The notes under the pieces were generated by a model that had not been told where the DNA came from, made no database searches, and saw only the letters and a program-made list of their open reading frames with translations. A stretch of DNA of 64,000 nt. It comes from Stictocephala bisonia (taxonomy: Eukaryota > Arthropoda > Insecta > Hemiptera > Membracidae). Below, one piece after another: positions 54,101-62,754 of the stretch. The first letter of the stretch is position 1. The number at the start of each line of letters is the position of its first letter. Both the position numbers and the translations under genes were made by a program. The stretch spans positions 1,116,001-1,180,000 of the forward strand of contig JAQJVL010000199.1 of the NCBI GenBank assembly GCA_035578905.1. Reading direction: 5' to 3'.

Positions 54101-56491
54101 AACCAACTTCGAGACATTTTCTCCGTTTACCGTTGTCATACAATATTTAACTGCACTAACACCTGTCCTAAGGTATATGGATGGTTGTGTTTGCCACCAA
54201 ATTACTAAATATTACAATTTAAAGTGCACATTAAAACAATTATAGTGATTCTTTTTGGAGGCAGAAATTTATAAATTGACAGTTTATGTTAATTACGTAC
54301 CTGCCAGTGTACTAAAATAATTACGTAAATAATAGTTCATCTGCGATGTAACATATCCTAATATAACCCCACAGTAATACACAAGAAACTTGATTGAGAT
54401 CTATTAATTCTGTAAGATTCTGTTTATCAACGGAGGGGGATTTTTAACAATAGAGGGTACTACGTCACCGTTTAACGCATCTAAAAGTTAAAGTTTGTCT
54501 TATTTTACCAGGCGAAGTTAGGGCTATCTATGAGTATATAAGTCTCTCTTTTGGAAAAAAAAAAAAACAATTTCACTGAAGGGAATGGGATTCACATTAT
54601 TTATTTTGATTAATGAAGCTACATGCCATTTGACAGGTGTAATTTGTGTCGAGTTAAAAGGTGTGTAAACCCAAGTAAATTAAATATCGCTATAATGCAG
54701 GAATTGGCATGTAGCTTTGTAGGTTGAATCTTGTCATGTTGATTTTTTTTTTTTAATTTACCGGCACTGAGACTAATTTTCACCTCTTTATCAATATGCT
54801 ACTGTTATAGTATGGTGGCATTTAGTTTGATATTACGAGAGCGATCGCCTTTTTATAGTGTACGAGGCGTGTTTTAAAAGTAAGTACTTTTAAGTACTTC
54901 AGCGCATGCATGCTGGGTACTACTATCTATTGGCAAGCCACAGCCGCCATTACGGATCCAATCGACTGTATTTACGGTCATTTATGACTGTTTAAAATTC
55001 CTCCTCCGGTTAAAAATGCTGCCAACTGAATTATTCACTGTGTACATTTTCTTAATGCTAAGGGTGTGGAAGCAGCTGACACTCATCGTGAGTATGTCAC
55101 AGCGACTATTAATTTGGTTTAAAAAATTGTAACCATCACGATTCTAATGTTCTAGGAATGTGAGAGAACTGGTTAAACATTTTTTGTGTGATTCTTGTCA
55201 AACGTTTGTTTTTTTGATTCTCCGTCAGCATTTTGGGAACCTACCGTAAGCATAACTTTCGGTACTTCAAACAGTCTGTCACAATTTCAATAATCACACT
55301 TCTTGACACTTGAAGACACACTACATAATGATGCACTTGTAAAGCGTCTGTTTTCTCTGACTCTTTTCATCAACATTTGCACCAAGTCATCAGTAATGAA
55401 TTTAAGGTTTCCGACTTCGTTCATCATCATGCACATTCGCACAACCTTAAAAGCCTCACCCATTTCCATACCATCCCATCACTCATTCTGTTTTCTCAAT
55501 AAATTTCACAGATCTCTCGATGAATGTCAGCTGCTTTCATGTCTTTATTGTTACGAAAACTTATCACAACATGTACTTTACAGTTCGGCAGCATTTTTAA
55601 TCAGAGGAGGAATTTTAAACAGTTTAAGCGACCTTAAATACAGTCAAATGGGTCCGTAACGGTAGCTGTGGCTTGCCAAAAGATAGTAGTTTCAAGCACG
55701 CATGCGCTGGACGTTGATTGCAGCACTACAGCGGTGGGATTCCAAAACGGTACTTAGTTTAAAAACACGCCTTGTATTATGTTCAATATTACTGGGTTAT
55801 TGAACTAATTTCTTTGTACATAAGTACACTGTGATCCTAATATTTGAAATTACTCAAAAATAAACACAATATTAATTTTGTCTAATAGATACATATCGTT
55901 TTAAGTAAAAAAATTTGATATTTTTTAAAATAAAATTATTAATTTGTTCTTCAATAGTGTACTTGCAAAACCTCTACTATGCATCGATAGTTTTCATTGG
56001 GCTTGGGTGATCATTATACCACTTTTTTTTAATTTACACTCCACATTTTTGTATGATCTTAAGAGAGTTAAAAGACTGCACTGTAACTAATGTGACTACG
56101 TAATGAAGTCTATAATATTATCAGAGTATGAAAAAAGAAAAATAAGCATACTGATTATTGAATATTAGCATAAAATAGGATCTTGGAGGCATGCCCACAT
56201 ACTTTTATGTGAGAGGATCAATTCACTTTAAACTAGATAGAAATAATAGCTCACAATTTTCAATTATTTGTTGTCCAAATAAGTGATTCAATTGTAGCTG
56301 GATCAAAACAGATTCTTTATGCTAACATATTTTCACTTTATTTTTAGAACCTGAACCCTGGCCGTGCAGTAGCAGAGGTCAAACGGCTGCTTGCTGGGTG
56401 GGCAAAAAAAGATCCTCCAGATTTAGTAGACTCAATGAAGAAAGGTGCATCCTCTGGAAAAAAAGAAATCCAGAAGATGAACACCAGCTAA
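38897..56491 (+). CDS. SdhB: Succinate dehydrogenase iron-sulfur subunit, copy B (tandem paralogue)
   Basis: Exons: about 38897-39105, 42479-42622, 47459-47654, 53948-54172, 56348-56491. Introns fall at the same codons and phases as in copy A, and all iron-sulfur cysteines are kept. By my count the 47 whole codons of exon 2 are 40 of 47 identical to copy A, exon 3 is 43 of 65 and exon 4 is 65 of 75. Copy B differs where insect and human SDHB agree with copy [22 protein letters not shown] is here [21 protein letters not shown]. The C-terminal tail is longer ([17 protein letters not shown]). The start may be ATG 38897 or 38918 within the first exon, giving a basic, hydrophobic leader ([17 protein letters not shown]); alternatively AGs at 38950 or 38959 are acceptors from an unseen upstream exon. 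The introns are swollen by mobile elements. No stop or frameshift is seen, so it is probably expressed. Confidence 0.88.
39110..41340. other. SdhB copy B intron 1, left part; no gene seen
   Basis: AT-rich. It holds a small hairpin GGGGCTTTTGCCCC at 40725-40738 followed by CTAG at 40748-40751, and a related GGGCTCCGCCCC at about 40298-40311; these could be repeat ends (see findings). The frames at 40117-40299 and 40205-40390 have no recognised content. Confidence 0.35.
41353..41971 (+). repeat. Minisatellite: five units of 123/124 bp in SdhB copy B intron 1
   Basis: Units begin with GAAGTTAACAACTGTATAAT at 41353, 41476, 41600, 41723 and 41847. Units 1 and 3 read CAGTAACAGCTACTG; units 2 and 4 read CAGTAACGGGCTACTG; unit 5 reads CAGTAACAAACAGCTACTG. 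Lengths therefore alternate. Each unit also contains CTACTGAAG and its complement CTTCAGTAG, so each can form a stem. Identity between units is very high (single-base differences), indicating a recent array. Confidence 0.93.
42479..42622 (+). CDS. SdhB: SdhB copy B, exon 2 (2Fe-2S domain)
   Basis: Acceptor TTTTTTTACATTTTACAG, donor GTTAGT; 144 bp as in copy A. The junction codon is GAA (Glu), the residue found in Drosophila SdhB at this place. It encodes [17 protein letters not shown] and [13 protein letters not shown]...NTLACI, with all four 2Fe-2S cysteines. Confidence 0.94.
42960..45360 (-). mobile_element. CR1-like LINE remnant: ORF1 esterase domain plus ORF2 reverse transcriptase
   Basis: Reverse strand, 5' to 3'. 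At about 45360-45000 is the SGNH-type esterase of a CR1-like ORF1: [16 protein letters not shown], then REHYT and [12 protein letters not shown] with one stop between. At about 44720-44350 is the linker before the RT ([29 protein letters not shown]). At 44238-43765 are [16 protein letters not shown] and [15 protein letters not shown]. At 43751-43470 are [35 protein letters not shown] and the catalytic [10 protein letters not shown]. At 43183-42968 is the C-terminal KRALRIIFN segment. The endonuclease is missing between ORF1 and the linker. Several stops and shifts show the copy is dead. It lies antisense in SdhB copy B intron 2. Confidence 0.82.
43470..44238 (-). pseudogene. LINE reverse transcriptase (ORF2) fragment
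   Basis: Two frames, 44238-43765 and 43751-43470, together cover RT motifs from the finger region to the active site: [48 protein letters not shown] and YLFADDSS, the last with both catalytic aspartates. A shift and a stop separate them near 43755. Polymerase residues remain, but the protein cannot be made as one chain. Confidence 0.85.
45424..45640 (+). repeat. Dispersed repeat, partner of 30580-31215 without the SINE-like block
   Basis: See 30580-31215 for matching anchors. It lies in SdhB copy B intron 2. Confidence 0.55.
46220..47190 (-). mobile_element. Second degenerate LINE reverse transcriptase remnant
   Basis: Reverse strand: [14 protein letters not shown] (about 47085-47040), [15 protein letters not shown] (about 46920-46875, the [10 protein letters not shown] region), [17 protein letters not shown] (about 46845-46795, where IYADDTAAV is expected), [20 protein letters not shown] (about 46620-46560) and a C-terminal segment with [13 protein letters not shown] (46370-46330). 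The first catalytic Asp of the YADD box is lost and stops are frequent. It is far more decayed than the neighbouring LINEs. Confidence 0.7.
47459..47654 (+). CDS. SdhB: SdhB copy B, exon 3
   Basis: Acceptor TTATGTTAACAG, donor GTAAAT; 196 bp as in copy A. It encodes [40 protein letters not shown] and WLQRK. The junction codon reads TGC (Cys) where copy A has Ser, and the linker after WLQRK is the most divergent part of the gene. Confidence 0.92.
48083..49038 (+). pseudogene. LINE ORF1: PHD-like zinc finger, coiled coil and RNA-binding-type C-terminal domain
   Basis: ATG at 48083. Residues 1-56 hold a Cys-rich finger ([25 protein letters not shown]). A Ser-rich linker and a heptad-rich region follow (about 100-146, [20 protein letters not shown]). 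A frameshift near 48520 leads to [40 protein letters not shown] and [10 protein letters not shown]. After a second shift and a stop near 48870-48890 comes [20 protein letters not shown], ending TAG at 49036-49038. This layout is common to ORF1 of many insect LINEs, where the last part is RRM-like and followed by a basic C-terminal domain. It is broken at about three sites. Confidence 0.72.
49849..52798 (+). pseudogene. LINE ORF2: AP-type endonuclease and reverse transcriptase, broken
   Basis: Endonuclease: [27 protein letters not shown] (catalytic Glu), then after a shift near 50160 [15 protein letters not shown], and the terminal TDHRAV His motif near 50520. [79 protein letters not shown] and FADDTAFS. 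The C terminus ends NLFYIDQ with TAG at 52796-52798. Breaks: shifts near 50160-50360 and 50640, in-frame TAG 51506-51508, a shift near 51840, TGA 52312-52314, a shift near 52665. All catalytic residues I looked for are present; the copy is inactivated only by these breaks. Confidence 0.85.
53430..53810 (+). repeat. Dispersed repeat of unknown type, inverted partner at 59870-60225
   Basis: Shared with the reverse complement of 59870-60225: AAGTAATTAATTTTACAA, TAGAAGCCAAGAAAGC, TTGATAAGAAC, GGATAAAAAT...AAAATTTAAA, and GATT(A/G)GATTT...C(C/G)(C/T)A(T/G)AGGCCTC. Order is kept; spacing varies by small indels. No terminal repeat or coding capacity was seen. Confidence 0.6.
53948..54172 (+). CDS. 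SdhB: SdhB copy B, exon 4 (4Fe-4S and 3Fe-4S domain)
   Basis: Acceptor ACTGTCTCAG, donor GTATAT; 225 bp as in copy A. It keeps [19 protein letters not shown] and [18 protein letters not shown]. Against copy A it has ten changes, including Pro to Ile, Met to Phe and Arg to Asn within [19 protein letters not shown]. Confidence 0.95.
54175..54860. other. SdhB copy B intron 4, left part; no gene seen
   Basis: AT-rich intron DNA with an A run at 54558-54570 and no recognised element. Confidence 0.35.
54863..55774. mobile_element. Palindromic (foldback) mariner remnant
   Basis: Left end CGAGGCGTGTTTTAAAAGTA after TA (54861-54862); right end, read inward, CAAGGCGTGTTTTTAAACTA before TA (55775-55776). 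The inverted similarity continues about 250 bp inward: GCGCATGCATGC with GCGCATGCGTGC, TTGGCAAGCCACAGC on both sides, and CCTCCTC(C/T)G(G/A)TTAAAAATGCTGCC on both. Both arms therefore carry the same 5' end of a mariner. The + arm encodes [17 protein letters not shown]. The - arm runs further: [38 protein letters not shown]. No catalytic domain remains. It lies in SdhB copy B intron 4. Confidence 0.8.
55780..56340. other. SdhB copy B intron 4, right part; no gene seen
   Basis: AT-rich intron DNA up to the acceptor TTTATTTTTAG at 56337-56347; no recognised element. Confidence 0.35.
56348..56491 (+). CDS. SdhB: SdhB copy B, last exon
   Basis: Acceptor TTTATTTTTAG. It starts [20 protein letters not shown] (copy A has GLNPGKA) and ends with a lysine-rich tail longer than copy A's by 14 codons, then TAA at 56489-56491. 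AATAAA at 56789-56794 is a plausible polyadenylation signal. Confidence 0.92.
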   Translation, partial: NLNPGRAVAEVKRLLAGWAKKDPPDLVDSMKKGASSGKKEIQKMNTS

Positions 56492-56788
56492 AATAAGAGC
56501 ATGCTGTGACATTTCATCTGCAATGAAAGAAAATGAAAACTTAATATACATTACACTTATTAAGTTGCAATTAACTGCATGTTATAGTTTGTATAATTTA
56601 ATTCCAATCATTACTAATTGGTATTTTGTTTGTTATTTGTTTATGATGTTATTGAAATTAACAATATAAAGTGTTATTGATTATGCAAGAGTTTTAATAA
56701 CATGTTCCTTCAATTTGAAAGAAAAAATTGAAATGAGTTTTTTAAATAGAATTTTAAATCATACATAATCCAATGTATATGTTGATTT

Positions 56789-56794
56789 AATAAA
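56789..56794 (+). promoter_or_regulatory. Candidate polyadenylation signal of SdhB copy B
   Basis: AATAAA in GATTTAATAAATATC, about 300 bases after the stop codon at 56491. Confidence 0.45.
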
Positions 56795-56799
56795 TATCT

Positions 56800-57465
56800 T
56801 GAAATATAATTTTAATTTGTCTAATCAAATGCATGAATGAATATTCAGTAAAAAAGTAAATGATCATTAAATTAAAAAAACAAATCTTGTGTACTAGCCA
56901 TGAAAGTTAAGTTCTATCCTTGATTATATCATAATGTACAGATATTTCATGTAAAAGGGATATTTATGCCAGTAATTTGTTTAGTCCACTGACCTAATCA
57001 GCTGCATTACATTTACATGGGACTACACTAGCACTCCACAATGGACCACAAAAACAGCTGATAATTGGTGACACAACATTTAGCAATAATTGACGAAAAA
57101 CTCTGAACCCAAAATCACTCTAGCAACCAATTCAATAGGGGGCAACCAAAACACACAAAATTAACACCATAATAATTTTAGTTTAATGAAAACATTAAAT
57201 AACAAATACTGTAAAAGCCCTAATAATTAATTATCGTAAATATAATCTTGGAAGACATTCATTTACATATTTTAAACACACTGATTCAAAAATACAAAAT
57301 ATCAATAAACAAACAACAATTATATTGTAGTATTTTCCTTATTATTTCCTTATTTATACTGGACAAAACTTAATTAATACTTTTTTAGTTCAACCACAGT
57401 CTTAATTAACACATAAAATAAAATATTTACAACTAATTACAGTACTGTATAATACAACATTTTAT
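56800..57465. other. No gene recognised downstream of SdhB copy B
   Basis: AT-rich DNA between the copy B polyadenylation signal and the P element; no coding frame or element ends seen. Confidence 0.35.
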
Positions 57466-57477
57466 AATAATACATAC

Positions 57478-59403
57478 TACGGTAAATAGAACATACGGTA
57501 GGTATCACGGCTAGGCTACGCAGTAGACTGCGGTGACAGAGACATCACATGGGCGAATAGCTGGTTTGTTGCCAGAAAGTACATTCATTCCATTCCACTA
57601 ATACTTTTATCTTCATTACAAAATGTATTATAGGATAATAATTATTATGCCGTATTGACCAGTTGCCGGTTGTATAACTTAAAACTTTTAAACATTTAGT
57701 AAATTGGAACTTTAATAATTTGTTGCGGTTTGTTTTAATTTTTACTATAACATTTAATATAGGACAATTAACTATGCCCTGGCGTGGAATTGCTGGTTGT
57801 CGAACTAGTGAAAGACAATATAACAAAAGTAATACTTAATTTCATTCTTTTACGAAAGGAAAATATATGCGTAATGCCTAAATACATGCATGAAGGCTGA
57901 CAATGCTCGTAGTTCTAAACAGTTTGATGAAAATTATTTTCAGATAGATTTTAAAGGTGAGACTTTAAATATAAAACAGAGAAGAAAATAAAAACTATCG
58001 TCAGTTAAATATATTAACATTCTAAATTTATGTATGTTCATAATTCTAGCGAAAGAAATAAAATAGCAAAGACTCGTGAAACGAAAAAATCGTTTATTCC
58101 TTCTGCAGGAAACAGAAAAAAAACGAAATTCGGAACTTCCTTCTGCGTGTGTATATGAGGGCTGTAAAAATACCATAGTACTTATATTAGTACACCTCGA
58201 AAACAGTTCAGCAGTAACAAATTATTATAATGATTTTTAATTATAATGATACACCTGTGTTTTCTGATTTTGAAAATAATGTCGTTTTATCTTATTATGA
58301 GATGAAGTTATAACCAAACTTGTGCTATGACAGTAGGCCTATTATTGATCAAATTTTGGGACCCCAGAACAAGGTCCAAGTAGTTGTAAGAAATTTGGTT
58401 GGAAAATGGAGGCAGCCAGTATTCTACGACTTTGACAAAGCAATAGAACATCTGCTACATGATACATAAGCAAGTCGAAAAAAGTTGCCTTTCACATTCT
58501 GCTTGTGACGTGGAAGGCTCTAATAGGAGCTTGTTTAATGATTTAAAAGTAGGACTGAACGCAACTAGTTTTACGAATCCAAGTGATGAAGAACGTCGTG
58601 TATGGCTCTTTTACTGATGTACCTTTTGCAATTAAGATGGAAAAATAATTAAGAAATGTTTTTTAAAACTTCTGAATTATCAAGAAAGAGACCTAAAATG
58701 TACTCATAAATTGACAATAATCCACCTTTTTGTAGCTGGTACCGAAAGACAAAATATCTTTAAAGCTGCTGAGTTTATCTCTGGAACTGTAGCTCCAGCA
58801 AATAAGTCTAATAAAAATCACATGAATAGACACAAAAATTGTAATATGCTCAATTACAACTTAACTTGTACTTCTTAACTACAGTGTTTTATTTATTAAT
58901 TTTAGGTATGATTGCATTATACAGTAGATATTACTGTAATTGTTATATTACATCATATAACATTATATTATATCAAGAAAATTTATTCCAAATATAAAAC
59001 AGTACTCAGCAAACATTATATAAAAATTTTAATGATGAAATAAAAGGTTTTCCGAATATCTTAATTCAGATAAATCTCATAATCTCTTGGAATATTTATG
59101 TTATAACGTAAATAAGGTATTTTAAAACATTTTTTTAGTAATTTTGTCATTCATGAAATATAAAATAATTAATTGTTTAAGTATAATAATTACAAAATAT
59201 ATCTGCCTTACTCTGAATCAAAAGTTTCAAGTCTAATTTAAATTAAAACTTCTTAAAGAATAAATTATAACAAACGGAATTGTCCATTAAACCTATTCCA
59301 CACATGTCCGTAAAGCTGCCACTTCGCCCATGTGATGTCATTCTGAGTGGAAAGTAGTGGGGGAAAATGTATGTGATACCTACCGTATGTTTTAATTGCC
59401 GTG
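57478..59403 (+). mobile_element. P-element-like transposon (THAP plus transposase remnants), 1926 bp
   Basis: An 8-bp direct repeat ATACATAC flanks the element (57470-57477 and 59404-59411). The ends are inverted: TACGGTAAATAGAACATACG on the left, CACGGCAATTAAAACATACG on the right read inward. They contain a perfect 19-bp block AACATACGGTAGGTATCAC (57490-57508; complement 59373-59391). A second perfect 17-bp inverted block, GACATCACATGGGCGAA, lies inside (57541-57557; 59323-59339). An 8-bp duplication and split inverted repeats fit the P superfamily, as do the coding remnants inside. It is short for an autonomous P element (about 3 kb). Confidence 0.85.
57773..58880 (+). pseudogene. P-type transposase with THAP domain, heavily broken
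   Basis: ATG 57773 opens MPWRGIAGCRTSER, matching the start of a THAP zinc finger (MP..C....C) with the first Cys replaced. A later frame gives FHSFTKGKY and, in another, ENYFQIDFKGETLNIKQRRK, the end of a THAP domain. From about 58350 the transposase core appears: QVVVRNLVGKWRQPVFYDFD, then DVEGSNRSLFNDLKVGLNAT with SFTNPSDEERRVWLF, then VPFAIKM, and near 58740 VPKDRQNIFKAAEFISGTVA. These follow P-element/THAP9 order (W.QPVF..FD; GN...W..LG; F.NP.D...VFV..D.PH.LK). Many stops make it a fossil. Confidence 0.7.
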
Positions 59404-59869
59404 ATACATACTATCTCCTTATAATAAACATAGTTTTTTTCAGGAATATATTTATCTCAGTATTGTATGCAAAATCATCTTTTCAATCAGACATTTTTTT
59501 AAATGCTTAGCTACATCTGAAATCACAAATCAATCAATAAAACAGGGATGCAAACTGATTTTCAGATCTAATTCACTGCTTATTACCCGTAAAACTGAAA
59601 CTACTTAACTTTTTAAGGTTTAAATTTATTATTTTTATGCTTAAAAGCATTTAGCAGGAATGATAAAGGAAATTAGAAAACTTGGAATTAGATATTAGAA
59701 ATCACAAAACACAGATTAGAAATAAAATAAATTCTAGTTCCTACAGATTTCTTCATGTGAGATTGACCCAAAACTTGTGATGCTTGCTGCCTTAGGGAAA
59801 TTACTGACCCTCTTTAACTAAAATGAATAAAAAGGTTTTACTGTTGACACAGAAATTATGTGTACCCAT

Positions 59870-60225
59870 ATTTGAAGGTTGTCAACTAAGAAATTCGGAG
59901 GCCTACGAAAAATCCAATCACACAATTGTTTCCCTTCTTTAATTGTATGTAACAAAATATGTTTAAATTTTATTATAATTTTTATCCAAATTGCAACAAA
60001 AAGTTACCAGCATTTTAATTATTTTTCACTACTCAGCAACTTGTTTCTATTTCTAAAAAAATCTGTTACTATATGGAATTTTAATACACAGTTATTATGA
60101 ATGCTTTTTTTAAGTTTTATAAATTTCAAGAATTTTAACTTTTCAAGAAAAACTGTTCTTATCGATATCCTAAAATAACGCTTTCTTGGCTTCTAGAGGT
60201 TGTAAAATTAATTACTTGGTATAAC
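59870..60225 (-). repeat. Dispersed repeat, inverted partner of 53430-53810
   Basis: See 53430-53810 for the shared strings. It is read on the opposite strand. Confidence 0.6.
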
Positions 60226-60229
60226 ACCA

Positions 60230-61430
60230 TACATCAACATGTTTAATATTCTCTAAAGCTTTACGTGTCAACTGCGTCAAGTACGTACAAATTCCAGACA
60301 TACTGTGATGAGACATCCTAATGTTCCTTTAGAGGCCGTAATGGTTTTCATATTTCTAGAAATAAGACTTTATGCTGCTGCTTCACTCTATATTGAATAA
60401 TATATATTCTTGTCAAGTATTCATTCAATCTCTCAAGTAATCAAAGAGAAAGAGTTAGAATTCATTACAAGGATTAGATTATAATTTTACGAGGTTTGAA
60501 CGACTAGATCATACTATTTGGAATTTGTGAGTTTATAAAGTATTGTCATATAAAGGACTGATTGTACTGATCCACTTGCATCCCTGTCATTGTGACATTA
60601 TCAAGGCACATATTCCTTTTTGATAATAAAGATTACATCAAATGTAATTAAAATCACAAGTGATATCTAATAATGGCTTACTTTAATACTGTTCATAAAC
60701 AAACTAGAATATTATTAAACAAAATATTTTAGCAAGTACAGTAAAAAAATTTAATTTTAACTTGTGAAGGTGAATTATACAATATTTTAATATTACATGA
60801 ATATTAATAAGCACATACAATTAACATTATAATGTATCCTGCAGGATTTGACAAGCTAGTACAGAACAAGATCATAGACTTTTACATTATGGACTTGATA
60901 GCAAAGTTATAAATAATATTATCTTAAAATATTAATTGAGACTAGAAAATAATTGATTCACAAATGAAATATTTCATAAGGAGTAAATTATAAATAAATA
61001 CCAAATTAGTATTTTCAATTAATAGTGTAGAATAAAAATAGATGCGCTATTTTATCACAAAAAGCAGGAAACAAGTCTGTTATTTTCTATAGAATAAAGG
61101 AATTTATTTTATATTTTAAAACAATCTAACAATTTAAAGAGCAAGCCCAATATTCCTTCATGCAGATTCAAACAAGATAAAAGCGACTTATGACATTAAC
61201 TTCTTGGACGGTTCAACTAGTATTACAACTATTTTTACTCTTCAAAATGAATTATTATAGCAATGGCGTTGTTACCGCTTAAAGTTCTTGTCACAAATTT
61301 TCCAAGATTTTTAACCACTTCCATTCCCCTCAATTTACCTTCTCCATACACTCCTTTTTGTTAAGTCACACAGTGCTGTTTTTAACACCAATAGTGCAAC
61401 AAATAACTATCCAACTAGACTTACTTCTCA
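60230..61430. other. No gene recognised
   Basis: AT-rich; no coding frame, splice-bounded exon or element ends seen. Confidence 0.35.
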
Positions 61431-61679
61431 AACTACAGTAAACCCTCGATTTAACAGACTATATTGGACAGGCTCTAGTCCGTTAAAGCCGATTGTCCGT
61501 TAAATCAGGGTGAACTCATCTCAAGCTGTTATGAGATTGCCACACTTTAATCAAAACTAACTGTGATGCTGCCAGCTAATAGTTAACTCAAAGATTGATA
61601 AAATATACAAATAAATATTGTATAAAGTGATTAACCTACACATTTTATAAATCACAATTTTTCTATAAAAATTCCTTAA

Positions 61680-62634
61680 CCCTTTCAGTGCCAACGTCCG
61701 ATTTTTCGGACGTAGAATAACGATAACTAAATTGCCAGCATCCGAAAAATCGGACGTTGGCTTTTTAGCGCTAAATTGCCAGCGTCCGATTTTTCGGACG
61801 TTTTGTAAAAAAAACATAAATAATACAAAAATTACCTGAAATTAACATATGTTTACTGTTTTTTAATCAAGATAAAACAATCTTTACGATGATCACATTA
61901 TATAGTGTCTAGGTAATATGACGTCGTCGTAGTTCGATTTCGAAGTTGGCACACCTGACTGATCAGTAGTCAGATGGCGCCAGTTGTGTTGCTTAGTTAC
62001 TGTCAGTGTTTAGTGTGTTTTGTTTACTGTGTGCGTTGTTTTAGTGATTTATTTTCAGTAAATTGTTTTTATATGTAATAATTAGTAGATATGAAGAGAG
62101 CTCTGTCACCAGTTAGTGACAATACAATTCTTAGAATTGTGGAAAATGAAGACTATCTCAGTGACAGTTTCTTGAGTGACATTGAAGGTAATGTAAACAA
62201 ATCTATTTTTTATGTCATATCCACATTTGTTTAGCTATCAACTTAAAATTTGGTTTACATGTACATAAATAAGTGGAGAACATGATAAAATGAAGGATAT
62301 TCCATTTAATAATAATTTTCTATACTTTAATGCATGTCAAACAGAAAAATGTTTTAATTTAAAAAATTTTTAATATATGTATATATTTTTTTAATATTAT
62401 ACATAAAAATATTAGGAAAATTAATCAGATCTTTAAATAATGGATCTCCTTAGTAACAAAACAAAAAAAGAATTATTAAATTATTATTTAAAATAACAAT
62501 TTTACAAAACTTTTTTGAAAACTCTGCTAAATATGGCAAAACAGCCTGGCACTTTAGGCACAAAATAGTGAGTTAAGAGTTAAGGCCTGGCAACTTAGAG
62601 CAAATTTACAAAATTTCACTTGGCACTAAAAGGA
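61680..62634 (+). mobile_element. Non-autonomous piggyBac-like element, 955 bp, with a transposase first exon
   Basis: TTAA flanks both sides (61676-61679; 62635-62638). Left end CCCTTTCAGTGCCAA; right end read inward TCCTTTTAGTGCCAA, so the 15-bp ends match at 13 positions. Three palindromes CGTCCGATTTTTCGGACG (or complement) sit at about 61695-61713, 61740-61756 and 61783-61801, two of them preceded by TTGCCAGC. A short acidic coding exon starts at 62091. Confidence 0.85.
62091..62187 (+). CDS. piggyBac-type transposase first exon (remnant of a spliced gene)
   Basis: ATG at 62091 gives MKRALSPVSDNTILRIVENE then DYLSDSFLSDIEG, followed by a good donor, G|GTAATG at 62188. Acidic N-termini of this kind open many piggyBac transposases. 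The rest of the transposase is absent between here and the right end at 62634, so only the promoter and first exon survive. The upstream part (61920-62090) would then hold the transposase promoter. Confidence 0.5.
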
Positions 62635-62754
62635 TTAATAACCTTAATTCCATGATATATAGGATTTTAGATACTGTAATGCAGCTCTAAGCTGTTCGTT
62701 AAATCCGAAGTACGTTTAATCGGGGTCCGTTAAAAAAAGGGTTAACTGTACAAA

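Larger units (their letters stand above)
61436..62748. mobile_element. Tigger/pogo-like MITE containing a nested piggyBac element
   Basis: Left end CAGTAAACCCTCGATTTAAC after TA (61434-61435); right end, read inward, CAGTTAACCCTTTTTTTAAC before TA (62749-62750): 16 of 20 positions pair. Repeated GTCCGTTAAA and CGTTAAATC motifs lie near both ends (61480-61507; 62697-62733). Without the 955-bp nested element it is about 350 bp. TA target and CAGT...ACCCT ends fit the pogo/Tigger group. Confidence 0.82.

Noticed and set aside
53912..54208. Apparent 98-codon gene
   Set aside because: It is SdhB copy B exon 4 read through both splice sites.
55287..55469. 60-codon reverse frame as a host gene
   Set aside because: It is the mariner transposase remnant ([16 protein letters not shown]) in the minus arm of the palindromic element.
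57545..57826. 93-codon reverse frame
   Set aside because: It overlaps the P-element end and THAP remnant on the other strand and has no recognised content.
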